DNA of 64,000 nucleotides from Chthonomonadales bacterium. Its GTDB lineage: Bacteria > Armatimonadota > Chthonomonadetes > Chthonomonadales > CAJBBX01. This document shows, in pieces, positions 43,306-52,424 of the stretch. The notes below the pieces were generated by a model that was not told where the DNA came from, ran no database searches, and saw only the letters and a program-made list of their open reading frames with translations. Where the stretch lies: contig JADLGO010000013.1 of NCBI GenBank assembly GCA_020849275.1, positions 1 to 64,000 of the forward strand, in the 5' to 3' direction. Position 1 is the stretch's first letter. The number at the start of each line of letters is the position of its first letter. Position numbers and translations under genes: made by a program.

Positions 43306-44562
43306 TCACTTCGGCTGAGGCAGCCGGAAGGAATGGAGCGTCTCCGTGACGCCGGTTTCGCGGCACTTGCGGAGCACCAGGCCGACGCCTCGCGCGAACC
43401 AGAGGTCGTAGGTGGAGCCGCCTGCGCTCTCCTGCGCGTGGAGGAGCTCGCGGAACGTGCCGCACGGCGTGGTCACCGCCGCGGGCACGGGCGCTCCCGC
43501 GGGCGCCTCCTTCAGGGTGTGCTGCTCGCGCCAGGGGCTCGCCGCGTCGGTCGGGCGGTTGCGCCGCCAGACGCGGTCGGCGGTAGTGAGCGTCTGGAAC
43601 GGCACGCGCAGGTCCTTCGCCAGCAGCGTCTCGCCCCGGTAGACCGTTCCGCCCGCCGCGGCGATGCCGCTGAGGATCCGTACCGTGTAGGCCGAGGTGG
43701 CGCCGCCACCCGCGACCTCGTAGCGCCACTCCGCGCCGACGGCGAGCGGGAACCAGGGGTTCGCGACGGCGACGACAGTGGGCAGGCGCCCGAGTACGGC
43801 GGCCAGGTCGACGTCCGGCGTGGCGGGGCCGGGCGACGAGGGGCGCGGCTGCCTGGCCAGCTCGGCGGCCTCCGCCTTCAGCCGCTTCAGGCGGTCACGA
43901 GCGGGCGGGTGGTCGCGCAAGTAGTCGGGCCCACCTCGACCGCCCTCCAGCTTCGCCATCACCTCCGCGGCCTGGATCCCTCCCTCCGTGTCGTATCCCG
44001 CCCGCCACATCATCCGCACGCCGGTGCGGTCGGCGTCGTCCTCGTTCTCGCGGCTGTACTGCAGCGAGACGAGCGTCTGGAGCATGGAGGGGATCTGGCT
44101 GTCGCCCAGCAGCACGGTGCCGACGATCGCGCCAACCTGCACGCCCTCCATCTTGCGCATTTGCGAAGCCCAGTGGCGATGCGCGGCGTGGGTGATCTCG
44201 TGCGCCATGACGAACGCGACGGCATCGTCGTTTGGCAGCCTGGCGAGCAGACCCTCGAAGACGTACATGAAGCCGCCGGGCAGGCAGAAGGCGTTGAACT
44301 CCGGCACGGCGAGCACGCGGAACTGGTAGGGGTAGGCGCGCTGGGGCATGGCGTCGATCAGCGCCTGGCCGATCCGGCGTACCCGCGCGTTGGCGGCGGC
44401 GTCCTTCGAGAGCGGAAGCTGCTTCTCGACCTCGCGCGCCACCTGGCGGCCGATCTCGATCTCCTTCTGTGGGTCCGTGCGCTCCAGGATCTGGGCGCGC
44501 AACGGGCCGGCCGCCAGAAGGGCGCCGACCAGCAGGAGGTATCCGGTGCGACGAGGCGACAT
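43306..44562 (-). CDS. M48-family zinc metalloprotease with a C-terminal beta domain
   Basis: This 418-residue exported protease has a signal peptide (1-23). It has the HExxH zinc site His121-Glu122-Ile-Thr-His125 and a downstream SRENEDDADRTG segment supplying the third ligand, as in BepA/M48 proteins. Residues about 255-418 form a separate beta-rich domain ending in a WFARGVGLVLRK motif seen in several exported lipoprotein-like proteins. BepA-type proteins maintain outer-membrane assembly. The ATG start places the signal peptide well; the ribosome-binding site is weak. It is the last gene of a long minus-strand series, 23 nt after a TPR-containing protein, which often partners M48 activity. 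Confidence 0.88.
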   Translation of the reverse strand: MSPRRTGYLLLVGALLAAGPLRAQILERTDPQKEIEIGRQVAREVEKQLPLSKDAAANARVRRIGQALIDAMPQRAYPYQFRVLAVPEFNAFCLPGGFMYVFEGLLARLPNDDAVAFVMAHEITHAAHRHWASQMRKMEGVQVGAIVGTVLLGDSQIPSMLQTLVSLQYSRENEDDADRTGVRMMWRAGYDTEGGIQAAEVMAKLEGGRGGPDYLRDHPPARDRLKRLKAEAAELARQPRPSSPGPATPDVDLAAVLGRLPTVVAVANPWFPLAVGAEWRYEVAGGGATSAYTVRILSGIAAAGGTVYRGETLLAKDLRVPFQTLTTADRVWRRNRPTDAASPWREQHTLKEAPAGAPVPAAVTTPCGTFRELLHAQESAGGSTYDLWFARGVGLVLRKCRETGVTETLHSFRLPQPK

Positions 44563-44585
44563 GGCGTATGGGCCTCTACTCCCCG

Positions 44586-46805
44586 TCAAGGGGCCGCGCC
44601 GTAGAATCGGGCATGGGCGGCCAGGCAGTATGCGGCGCCGGCGGTGTCGCCCTCCTCGGTGAGCAACTCGGCAAGCTTCAGGTTGGCGCGAGGATGGCGC
44701 GGGTTGCGGGTCAACGTCTCGCGGAGCCGGGCGGCGGCGGCGGAGCGGTCGCCGGCCTTCAGGGCGATGAGCGCCTGCGCGTAGAGGGCGTCAGCGTAGC
44801 CCGGCCTCAGCGCCAGGCACCGGGCGATCGGCTCGGCGGCCAGGTCGGCGTGGCCGAGCTCGATGAGCGCGGAGCCCAGGCCGAACTGCGAGAGGTAGTC
44901 GTTTGGGTCACGCTCCAGGCTGTGCAGGCTCTGGAGCAGCACGTAGTCGGCGTTGGCCTGCGGATAGGCGAAGGCGGCGATGGTAACGACGCTCGGGCTG
45001 CTGTAGCCCAGGAAGGGCAGGAACAGGCCGCCGGAGACGTCCGCGCCGGCGCGGCCGGTCTTGAGCGCCTCGCGGAGGGCGTTCTCCATCCGCTGCATCG
45101 TCTCGGCCGCCGCCGGGTCACCCGCCGCCTGCTGCCGGCGCGCCTTCACGTAGAGTAGGACGGCGTAGCTGTGCCAGGCGAAGAAGTCCTTGGACTCGCT
45201 CGTCTTGCCGCGCCTGTCGGTCAGTGTGACCTGGCTCTGGGCGGCGGCAAGCGCGTCGTCCAGATCGGCCTGGGGCTCGTCGGGGCCGGTGACGTGCAGA
45301 AGCCCGTAGGTAAGGTCCCGGCGGACGGCGCCCATGCCAGGGTCGGTCTTGAGGGCCTCGCGCAGCTCCTGCACGGCCTCGTCCCAGCGGCCCATGTCCA
45401 TCAGCACGCGCCCGTAGTGCGCGCGCGCTTCGGCGCTGTTCGGCCGCTCGCGCAGGCGCTCCGAGGCCTCGGCCAGCCGCAGGTCGGCGCGGAACGTGGC
45501 GGCCTCCGAGTATTGACCGGCGGTGGGCCACTCGGCCACCTCGTCCGCGACCTGGCGCGCGCGCTCGAGCTTGCCGCTCACCATATAGGCGCGGCCCAGC
45601 GCCACCATGAGCGGCAGCGGCACGCGCTCGGGGCGCTCCTGCTCGCGGACGCGCTCGACGAACGGCGCGTACTCCTTGATGGCCTGCGCGGCATCCCCGT
45701 TCAGCACGAGCGCGCGGGCATACGGGCCGAGCTCGGCCGTGCGCTGCTTCTCGGGCGTCATGTCGACGATGCGCTTCCAGGAGGCGGCGGCCGTCGCCGG
45801 GTCGTGGAGGGTCTCGCTGACCTCGGCAAGGCGCTTGAGGTCCCACACCGACGCCGCCGACGAGGCGGCGAGCGCCTTGAGCGCCACGGCGGCGTCCACG
45901 TTGCGCTGCTCCGCCAACATGGCGAAGGCGGCGGCGCGATCGCGCGCGGCCGCCTCCTGCGCGTCGTTCGTCACGATCTGCAGAAGTGCGGACTTGCGGT
46001 CGGCGCCCGGAGCGATGTCGTATGGGCAGCGCAGCACGCCGCCGACAAGGGTCTCCACGCGCTGCTCGCGCGCGCGTGGCGCGCGGAACTCGCCGCTGAA
46101 CGCGAGGATGCCGCCGGTCTGCTCGCGCGCGGGCTTAAGGTCCTTGAGGCCCCAGGACTCGGTCTGGCACGCCACGCGCACGTCGCGCATCCGGGGCAGC
46201 GGAGGCATGGCCACCAGCATCTGTACGGCGGCCCTGTCGCCGGGGCGCAGCACGGCTGGCTCCACGCGCACGTCCACCACGCGAACAACGCCCCAGCCGG
46301 GGGCCGTGGTGGAGACCTGGTCGCTGCCGGGCTTCGTGAGGAGCAGCGGCTCCATGGTGACGCGGAAACGCCCGGCGTCGAGGGCACGGCAGGGCACGAT
46401 GCCCTCGTAGGGGGTGTACCCGTCGGCGTCCACGCGAACGGGCAGGCGCGAGACATCGATCCGCTTGGTCTCGTTCGTCGCCCCGCCGAGGATCAGGCCG
46501 GCCAGGCCGGTGGACAGCAGGCGGCCGATGTCCAGGTTGGAGGAGCGCCGCCCCAGCATCGCCTGGCAGCGGTACTGGCCGGTCTCGTCGGTCTTGCCCG
46601 TCGTCTTCCCGGAATCCGCAAACGCTCCCTCGTGGCGCACGCTGACGCGCGCGGCGACGATCGGAGCGCCGGTCTCGGCGTCGTACACACGGCCGGTGAC
46701 CGCTCCCCAGTGGGTCGGCTCAATCGCCTTGTCGCGTTCCCGCCTGTCGTCGGCCCCGGCCGCGATGGCCAGCATCAGGAGCACGACGCAGATGGCTGTC
46801 CGCAT
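44586..46805 (-). CDS. Exported TPR protein with CarboxypepD-type N-terminal domain
   Basis: This 739-residue protein has a signal peptide (1-18). A regulatory-like beta domain (about 30-130: GAVTGRVYDAETGAPIVAARVSV) comes next, then another beta region (170-270), and many TPR helices. Clear repeats include ARAHYGRVLMDMGRWDEAVQELREALKTDPG and ADALYAQALIALKAGDRSAAAARLRETLTRNPRHP. It probably scaffolds proteins in the periplasm. The ATG at 46805 has GAGG upstream; the frame is open upstream but that part lacks a leader. It sits between aminopeptidase P and the M48 protease, suggesting a peptide/protein-processing function for the group. Confidence 0.78.
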   Translation of the reverse strand: MRTAICVVLLMLAIAAGADDRRERDKAIEPTHWGAVTGRVYDAETGAPIVAARVSVRHEGAFADSGKTTGKTDETGQYRCQAMLGRRSSNLDIGRLLSTGLAGLILGGATNETKRIDVSRLPVRVDADGYTPYEGIVPCRALDAGRFRVTMEPLLLTKPGSDQVSTTAPGWGVVRVVDVRVEPAVLRPGDRAAVQMLVAMPPLPRMRDVRVACQTESWGLKDLKPAREQTGGILAFSGEFRAPRAREQRVETLVGGVLRCPYDIAPGADRKSALLQIVTNDAQEAAARDRAAAFAMLAEQRNVDAAVALKALAASSAASVWDLKRLAEVSETLHDPATAAASWKRIVDMTPEKQRTAELGPYARALVLNGDAAQAIKEYAPFVERVREQERPERVPLPLMVALGRAYMVSGKLERARQVADEVAEWPTAGQYSEAATFRADLRLAEASERLRERPNSAEARAHYGRVLMDMGRWDEAVQELREALKTDPGMGAVRRDLTYGLLHVTGPDEPQADLDDALAAAQSQVTLTDRRGKTSESKDFFAWHSYAVLLYVKARRQQAAGDPAAAETMQRMENALREALKTGRAGADVSGGLFLPFLGYSSPSVVTIAAFAYPQANADYVLLQSLHSLERDPNDYLSQFGLGSALIELGHADLAAEPIARCLALRPGYADALYAQALIALKAGDRSAAAARLRETLTRNPRHPRANLKLAELLTEEGDTAGAAYCLAAHARFYGAAP

Positions 46806-46906
46806 GGCGTGCCTCGCGTGGCCCGCCGGCCACGCCGAGTTGGCGGGCCGGCGACCGTGCGCTCCGTGGGGCGAGCGCGCCGCGCCGGCCGGCGGGGTGG
46901 CTGTCG

Positions 46907-48313
46907 TCATTCGTCTTTCCCCAGCAGACGCGGTCTTCGCTCCCCCCGGGCCGCCGGCGCCGCGCCCATGCCGCGCATGGCGGCCTCGACCTCGACGACC
47001 CCGGATGGCAGCGCATTCGAGAGCTTCTCGATACCGCGCTCCGTCACCAGGTAGTCGTCCTCAATACGTATGCCCGTCCTCTCCGAAGGGATGTAGACGC
47101 CGGGCTCGATGGTGAGCACGACGCCGGGCTCTATCGGCGCCTCGATGCTGCCGACATCGTGCACGTCCATTCCAAGCCAGTGGCCGATGCCGTGCGTGAA
47201 GAACCGGTCCATCGTGCTCATGCGCCGGGCACCGTCGGCGGCGCGCAACGGGCTCGCCCGAAGATGGGCGGTGGCGCGGCGCTGGAGGTCGCGCAGCGTG
47301 GTGCGGCCCGGCACCACGCTCTCCGCGCAAGCGCGCTGTGTGTCCAGCACAAGCTCGTAGAGCTCGCGCTGGCGGCGCGAGAAGCGCCCGCCGACCGGCC
47401 AGGTCCGGGTCAGGTCAGCGGTGTAGTAGTTGACTTCGGCGCCGATGTCGACCACGGCCAACTCCCCCGCGCGCACCGGCCGCGCGCCCGCCAGGTGGTG
47501 GATGGAGACTGCATCGGGCCCGCTCGCCACCACGCACGGGAACCCCTCTCGCACCGCGCCCGCGCCGCGGAAGGCGGCCAGGATGGCGCCCTCCACCTCG
47601 AGCTCGGAGCGCCCAGCGCGAAGCGCCCTCGCCGCCGCCATCTGCCCGGCCACCGTCGCCCGCACGGCCGCGCGCAGGTTCGCCACCTCCCCCGGCGACT
47701 TCACGCGCCGCAGCGGATGAATGAAGGAGGCCGCGGTCGGCTCCACCGCGATCGCCGGGCGGATCGCGCGCAAGCGCGCCTCGAGCGCGCCGGGCGGACC
47801 GGGCGCCAGGTCATCACCAGAGGGCTCGACCGAAATGACCGCGGCTGCCCGAATCGCCGGCTCCAGGGCCCGCCACATCTCGGCCGCCGGAAGGACGCGC
47901 TCGATCCCGGTCTCGCGCTCGGCCTCCCTGCCCGGGAGCGGGTAGGGGCGCGGCGCTCCGGCCGGCTCCCCCGGAAGGAACAGGATCTCGCGCGCGCCGG
48001 CCGGCGAGCCGGGCGGCAACAGAGCCAGCCATGCCCCCGGCGCCTCGACGCCGGTCAGGTAGAGCAGATCGCTGTCCGTGCGGAACCGGCTGCGGTCCGA
48101 ATCCTCGTTCTCGGTCGGTCCGCGCAGTAGGACGACCGCGTCCCCGGCGGCCGCGCGCACCCGCTCACGACGCCGGGCGAACTCACCCGACGAGAGGCCG
48201 AACATGGGCGCCCACGCGGCGACGGCCGCGGCGACGGCCGCGGCAGAGAGCGCGAGCAGGACGAGCGCCGGGCACCCGGCGGCCGTCGACAGGGTGTGGC
48301 GAGAGGTTCGCAT
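46907..48313 (-). CDS. pepP: Aminopeptidase P-type (M24B) Xaa-Pro peptidase with an N-terminal membrane leader
   Basis: This 468-residue protein has the AMP-N domain (FARRRERVRAAAGDAVVLLRGPTENEDSDRSRFRTDSDLLYLTG) and the pita-bread catalytic domain. Metal ligands are visible: Asp in VVDIGAEVNYY, Asp in TADLTRTWP, His in THGIGHWLG, Glu in LTIEPGVYIP and Glu in GIRIEDDY. Unusually, a hydrophobic stretch (about 14-34) precedes the AMP-N domain, so the enzyme may be exported or anchored rather than cytosolic. No strong ribosome-binding site is seen at ATG 48313. It lies 39 nt after the 6-phosphogluconate dehydrogenase gene, within a minus-strand series. Confidence 0.9.
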   Translation of the reverse strand: MRTSRHTLSTAAGCPALVLLALSAAAVAAAVAAWAPMFGLSSGEFARRRERVRAAAGDAVVLLRGPTENEDSDRSRFRTDSDLLYLTGVEAPGAWLALLPPGSPAGAREILFLPGEPAGAPRPYPLPGREAERETGIERVLPAAEMWRALEPAIRAAAVISVEPSGDDLAPGPPGALEARLRAIRPAIAVEPTAASFIHPLRRVKSPGEVANLRAAVRATVAGQMAAARALRAGRSELEVEGAILAAFRGAGAVREGFPCVVASGPDAVSIHHLAGARPVRAGELAVVDIGAEVNYYTADLTRTWPVGGRFSRRQRELYELVLDTQRACAESVVPGRTTLRDLQRRATAHLRASPLRAADGARRMSTMDRFFTHGIGHWLGMDVHDVGSIEAPIEPGVVLTIEPGVYIPSERTGIRIEDDYLVTERGIEKLSNALPSGVVEVEAAMRGMGAAPAARGERRPRLLGKDE

Positions 48314-48352
48314 GGTATCTGGCGGCCGCCAGGCACGCGCGGGGGTCGGCGC

Positions 48353-49249
48353 CTACTGCTTCTCGACGGCGTGGCCTCCGAACTCGCGTCGGAGCGCCGC
48401 GATGACCCTGGCCGAGAACGACTCCTCCTGGCGAGAGGCGAGGCGCGCGAGCAGTGAGAGCGTGATGACCGGCGCGGGCACGTTCTCGTCGATGGCGGCC
48501 TGGACCGTCCAGCGGCCTTCGCCGCTGTCGGCGACATAGCCCTTGATGCTCGCCAGGTCGGCCTCGCGCGAGAACGCGTGCTCGGCGAGCTCCAGCAGCC
48601 AGGAGCGGACCACGCTTCCTCGGCCCCAGAGGTGGCACAGCTTCTCCAGATCGTAGCCGAACGAGGACGCGTGCAGGATCTCGAAGCCCTCGCCGTAAGC
48701 CTGGAGCATGCCATACTCGATGCCGTTGTGGACCATCTTGGCGAAGTGGCCGGCGCCGCTCGGGCCGACGCGCGCGTAGCCCTCGGGCGGGGCCAACGTG
48801 CGTATGGCGGGCTCCAGACGCGCGAACGCCTCCGGCGTGCCGCCGACCATCAGGCAGTAGCCGACCTCCTGACCCCAGACGCCGCCTGAAGTGCCGGCAT
48901 CCAGGTAGCCGATGCCCTTCGCGGCAGCCTCGCCCGCGCGCTGGATGCTCTCCTGGTAGTGCGAGTTCCCGCCGTCGACTAGGGTGTCTCCTGCGGCGAG
49001 GTGGGGCATCAACCCGGCGATCGTCTCGGCAACGGCGGGGCCGGCGGGGACCATCATCCAGATGGCGCGGGGCGAGCGCAGGCGGCCGGCAAGCTCCTCC
49101 AGAGAGGTCGCGCCGATGGCTCCGCGCGCCGTCGCCTCCTCCACCGCGGCCGGATTGTGGTCATAGACCACCACCTCGTGGCCACCATCGAGCAAACGCT
49201 GCGTCATGTGGGCGCCCATTCGCCCAAGTCCGACCATCCCCAGTTGCAT
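48353..49249 (-). CDS. gnd: 6-phosphogluconate dehydrogenase, decarboxylating, short (YqeC-type) form
   Basis: This 298-residue enzyme converts 6-phosphogluconate to ribulose-5-phosphate. It has MQLGMVGLGRMGAHM (NAD(P) fold), LVDGGNSHYQESI, the GTSGGVWG loop, and the catalytic lysine segment HFAKMVHNGIEYGMLQAYGEG. The length fits the short NAD-preferring class rather than the 470-residue Gnd. ATG at 49249 has GGGAGGGAC 7 nt upstream. It joins the xylulose and ribulose branch of the pentose phosphate route, but lies in a series with envelope genes. Confidence 0.92.
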   Translation of the reverse strand: MQLGMVGLGRMGAHMTQRLLDGGHEVVVYDHNPAAVEEATARGAIGATSLEELAGRLRSPRAIWMMVPAGPAVAETIAGLMPHLAAGDTLVDGGNSHYQESIQRAGEAAAKGIGYLDAGTSGGVWGQEVGYCLMVGGTPEAFARLEPAIRTLAPPEGYARVGPSGAGHFAKMVHNGIEYGMLQAYGEGFEILHASSFGYDLEKLCHLWGRGSVVRSWLLELAEHAFSREADLASIKGYVADSGEGRWTVQAAIDENVPAPVITLSLLARLASRQEESFSARVIAALRREFGGHAVEKQ

Positions 49250-49351
49250 CGGGCCGTCCCTCCCATGGCGTCGGCCCGCGGCAGTCACGAGCGGGCGCGC
49301 GTAGTGGGTAATACGGACCGCCGCCGGGCGCGGTTCGACACCCGCCCGGAC

Positions 49352-50149
49352 CTACAGCGGCGACTGACAGACGCCGCCGTCCACCAGCAGCGAGATGCCG
49401 GCGATGTACGAGGCCCGCTCGGACGCCAGGAAGACGACCGCGTCGGCGATCTCGCGCGGCTCGGCGAGGCGGCCCACCGGGATGGCGCGCGCCGTGTCGG
49501 CCAGCGCCTCCTCGGGCGTGATGCCGCGCTCCGCGGCGCGCACACGCGCCAGGTGGTGCGCCCGATCAGTGAGCGTGTTGCCAGGGAGGATCGCGTTGAC
49601 GAGCACGCCGTCCGGCGCCACCTGGTTGGCCATCGTGCGCGTGAGCGCCGAGAGGCCGGTGCGGAGCGTGCTGGAGATCGTGAGATCGTCGGAGGGCTGT
49701 TTCGCCACGAGCGAGGTCAGGTGGACGATGCGGCCCCAGCGGCGGCGCTGCATGACGGGCAGCACGAGGCGGCTGAGCCGCACCACGTTCATCAACGTAG
49801 ACTGCACGCCCTCTTCCCACTGCGTGTCGGTCAGCTCGAGGAAGCGCCTGGCGGGCGGGCCGCCCGTGTTGGTGACCAGGATGTCCACCTCGCCGAGCGC
49901 CGCGACCGTCTGGCCGTGCCAGGCCTCGAGGTCTTCGGCGCGCGACACGTCCGCGCGGATCGCTGCCACGCCCTCCGCGGGCGCCCCCGCGGCGAGGAGC
50001 GCCTCGCGCGCCTCGTCGAGCCCGTCCTCGGAGCGGGCGCAGATGGAAACGCGACAGCCCTCGACCGCGAGGCCAAGGGCGACCGCGCGCCCGATGCCCT
50101 TGCTGGCCGCGGCCACCATCGCGACCCGGCCCTGGATGCCCATGTCCAC
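49352..50149 (-). CDS. Short-chain dehydrogenase/reductase with a non-standard active site
   Basis: This 265-residue Rossmann protein has [19 protein letters not shown] at the nucleotide site (TGxxxGxG changed to AAASKGIG), TNTGGPPAR in place of NNAG, and the C-terminal [12 protein letters not shown]. The catalytic Tyr-x-x-x-Lys is absent: the aligned segment reads [15 protein letters not shown], so Tyr is Ser and Lys is Arg. A divergent SDR group annotated as FabG-like has the same pattern (SNxLR). It may bind cofactor without classic reduction. GTG at 50149 follows GGAG at 9 nt; ATG at 50143 is the alternative. It is 26 nt after the DsbA-like gene. Confidence 0.8.
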   Translation of the reverse strand: MDMGIQGRVAMVAAASKGIGRAVALGLAVEGCRVSICARSEDGLDEAREALLAAGAPAEGVAAIRADVSRAEDLEAWHGQTVAALGEVDILVTNTGGPPARRFLELTDTQWEEGVQSTLMNVVRLSRLVLPVMQRRRWGRIVHLTSLVAKQPSDDLTISSTLRTGLSALTRTMANQVAPDGVLVNAILPGNTLTDRAHHLARVRAAERGITPEEALADTARAIPVGRLAEPREIADAVVFLASERASYIAGISLLVDGGVCQSPL

Positions 50150-50175
50150 GTGCCGACGCTCCGTTCCGCCGCCCT

Positions 50176-50862
50176 CTACTTCAGGTTGGCCGGGTCCTCC
50201 ATGTAGGCGGTCATCTGACCCAGGTTGCTGAACCGCATCGTCTCGGCGCCCGGGCGCACCAGGAAGAAGGTTGGCGTGCCAAACACGCCGAGCTTCTGCG
50301 CAAGCGTTTCCTGCCGCTCCACGGTCTCTTCCGCCGCCTTCGACTGCATGTCGTTGCGGAACTTGAGCATGTCCAGCTTCAGGCCGGCCGCGATCTTCAT
50401 GATGGCGTCGGTCACGGCGGTCGACGTGGCGCCGGCGAACTCGGCCTGCTTGCTGTAGATGGCGGCGTGCATGGGCCAGAACTTCCCCTGGAGCTGCGCG
50501 GCGGCGGCGGCGCGCGCCAGGACTCGGGCGTTCGTGTGGGTCTGCGTGGCCTGCATGTGGATGAAGGCCGCCTCGAGCTTCTTCGGGTACTCCCCAACGA
50601 GCTTGGCCACCGCGGTGTCCGCGAGCTTGCACTGCGGGCACTGGTAGTCGCCGACCTCGACGAGGAGGTACGGCGCGTCCCTGGGGCCGCGCACGGGCAC
50701 GCCCTCGGGAAGGAGGGTCTTTCGGTCGTAGGTGACGGTGCCGGGCGGGCTGGCACCGTCACCGCGTCTGCCGTTGGCGATGACCGGGTAGACCGCGATC
50801 GCCACCAGGATGACGGCGACGACGAGTATGCCCACGAAGAGCTTGACCTCACCGGATTTCAC
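50176..50862 (-). CDS. DsbA-like membrane-anchored thiol oxidoreductase
   Basis: This 228-residue protein has an N-terminal membrane helix (about 8-29), then a DsbA/DsbG-type thioredoxin fold with Cys75-Pro-Gln-Cys78 and a cis-proline in FGTPTFFLV. The helical insertion between them is DsbA-like. It should introduce disulfides into exported proteins, reoxidised by the VKOR protein whose gene is only 5 nt upstream. The start is GTG, with GGAGGA about 8 nt ahead. It lies in the same run as two Lpt-like genes. Confidence 0.88.
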   Translation of the reverse strand: MKSGEVKLFVGILVVAVILVAIAVYPVIANGRRGDGASPPGTVTYDRKTLLPEGVPVRGPRDAPYLLVEVGDYQCPQCKLADTAVAKLVGEYPKKLEAAFIHMQATQTHTNARVLARAAAAAQLQGKFWPMHAAIYSKQAEFAGATSTAVTDAIMKIAAGLKLDMLKFRNDMQSKAAEETVERQETLAQKLGVFGTPTFFLVRPGAETMRFSNLGQMTAYMEDPANLK

Positions 50863-50867
50863 AGAAG

Positions 50868-51386
50868 CTATCCTCCAGGACGGGACCCGAGCGGAGCGCT
50901 CTCGGCGCCAGGCGTGGCAACGGGGTCGGTGCCCACCTCAGGCGCGCGCCGGGCGGCCGCCGCGGAGAGCGTGATGAAGATGAGCAGGGTGATGATGGCG
51001 GAGGCGACGCACCACTGGCACCAGGCGTGAATCACGGCGCCCTCCACCCAGGTGAGCCAGGCCGCTACCACGACCCCCCCGAGGGCCAGGAGCCACTGCA
51101 GGCGCGCCGCCGTTCGCGCGGTCCGTTCGGAGAAGACGACGCGCAGAAAGCTGAGCGCCGCCACGGCCAGGTACATGGCCAGGCCGAACGCTGCCGTCGG
51201 GATGCCGCTCAGCGCCGGAATGCCCAGGCCATGCGCTCGCGGATCGCTGGCTACCACGTCGCAGCCGTGCAGTGGGCCGCACACCAGCTCCATGTAGTGG
51301 AGATGCGCCAGGGTCAGGTAGCCCGCGACCCCCGCGCCGGCCAGCGCGAGCACGAAGACGATGCGGTTGGCGAGCGCGCTCTTCAT
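50868..51386 (-). CDS. VKOR-family disulfide-forming membrane protein
   Basis: This 172-residue protein has four or five membrane helices and the VKOR pattern. The outer-loop cysteines are Cys36 and Cys42 (ELVCGPLHGCDVV), Ser60 is in ALSGIPTAAFGL, and the quinone-side active site is Cys123-Gln-Trp-Cys126. Bacterial VKOR replaces DsbB and passes electrons from a DsbA partner to quinone. The ATG at 51386 overlaps the lptA-like stop (ATGA). The DsbA-like gene follows at 5 nt, giving a complete oxidising pair. Confidence 0.91.
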   Translation of the reverse strand: MKSALANRIVFVLALAGAGVAGYLTLAHLHYMELVCGPLHGCDVVASDPRAHGLGIPALSGIPTAAFGLAMYLAVAALSFLRVVFSERTARTAARLQWLLALGGVVVAAWLTWVEGAVIHAWCQWCVASAIITLLIFITLSAAAARRAPEVGTDPVATPGAESAPLGSRPGG

Positions 51387-52348
51387 GGGCTCCCCTGCGC
51401 CGGACGCGGCGCGCCGGGCTGCCCCCTGGCCGGGGCCGGCGGCTGCGCCGGCTTACGCGGGGGCGGCGACTCGGCCGGCGAGCCGCCGGCGGGGGGCTCC
51501 TCGTCCTCCTCGATGGGCAGCGTATAGGTGCCGCGTTTGAGCTGCAGCGCCTCGGCGCCCTCCCGCGTGCCGATCACCACGTCCTCGGCCGTGTCGCCCT
51601 TGCGGCCATGTGTGTCCTCGAAGTGGACCGGGCCGCGCAAGAGAACGCGGTCCTCGTTGCCGAACCACTCGGCCTTCGCGGCCGTCAGCGTACGCGTGGT
51701 GTCGGGCAGCTTCTGCACGGCCTGAAACGAGCCCGAGAGCACGGCGTGGCGCACGCCGCGCGCGTACTGGTACTCCACGCGTTCACAGGTCACCTCGATA
51801 GGTTGGCGCCGCGCATCGCGGATACTCTCGTCGGCGTCGCTCTCCGGGGGAGTCGTAGGCGCCTCCGCCGCGGCTCCCGGCGCGCTGTCGGCGGGCTTCG
51901 GTTTGAGCGCCATCCGCACGTCGCCGGTCAGCACGATCAGCCGCCGCCCGCGCGCGTAGTCGATCTCAGCGCTCTCAGCCGTCGCGTCGACCTGAGGATC
52001 GGTCATCCGCAGGTGACCGGTGGCTCGCGCCCTTCTCTGGCGGTCGTTCCACTGGAACAAGTCGGAGCGAATCACAGCGCCCTCGTCCGAGGTCGCGACG
52101 ACACCCCTGGCGTGTCCCTCGCCCGTCGCGTCGCTATGGGTGAGCTCGTCGAAGGCGATGGTCCAGGGCTGCTGCCTGGCGGGCTCTGCGGCGGCCGCCG
52201 GCGCGCGGCGAGGCGCCCCGGCCTGACCGTACACAACCAGCGCCGCCAGCGCGGCGAGCGCCGCGGCCGCGATCGGCAGCGCCGTCGGACGGACGGCGCG
52301 CCGCAATGCTGGCGGCCATGAGCCCGGCGGGCGGCGGCGGGACGGCAT
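51383..52348 (-). CDS. lptA: LptA/OstA-like LPS-transport bridge protein
   Basis: The reading gives 321 residues from ATG 52348 or 328 from ATG 52369. AGGA precedes the first, so I prefer it. A hydrophobic anchor near residues 20-40 is followed by repeated beta strands typical of the OstA jelly roll: IAFDELTHSDATGEGHARG, ATGHLRMTDPQVDATAESAEIDYARGRRLIVLTGDV, VTCERVEYQYARGVRHAVLSGSFQAVQ and VLLRGPVHFEDTHGRKGDTAEDVVIG. LptA forms the periplasmic path for LPS. A Pro/Ala-rich tail of about 45 residues follows. It is paired with an LptC-like gene and overlaps VKOR. This supports an outer membrane. Gene symbol is by family. Confidence 0.78.
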   Translation of the reverse strand: MPSRRRPPGSWPPALRRAVRPTALPIAAAALAALAALVVYGQAGAPRRAPAAAAEPARQQPWTIAFDELTHSDATGEGHARGVVATSDEGAVIRSDLFQWNDRQRRARATGHLRMTDPQVDATAESAEIDYARGRRLIVLTGDVRMALKPKPADSAPGAAAEAPTTPPESDADESIRDARRQPIEVTCERVEYQYARGVRHAVLSGSFQAVQKLPDTTRTLTAAKAEWFGNEDRVLLRGPVHFEDTHGRKGDTAEDVVIGTREGAEALQLKRGTYTLPIEEDEEPPAGGSPAESPPPRKPAQPPAPARGQPGAPRPAQGSP

Positions 52349-52424
52349 CAGGTCCTGGCTTCCTGTCATTCGCCAAAGTGGGGCACGGAGTGCGGCGGCC
52401 GCGCGGGCGCACGCGCAAGCGCCC

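Noticed and set aside
48210-48250. Tandem GCGGCGACGGCC repeat
   Set aside because: It codes the Ala/Val leader of the aminopeptidase and needs no other explanation.
49300-49351. tRNA-like GGTTCGACACCC sequence
   Set aside because: It looks like a T-arm, but no acceptor, D or anticodon stem can be drawn around it.
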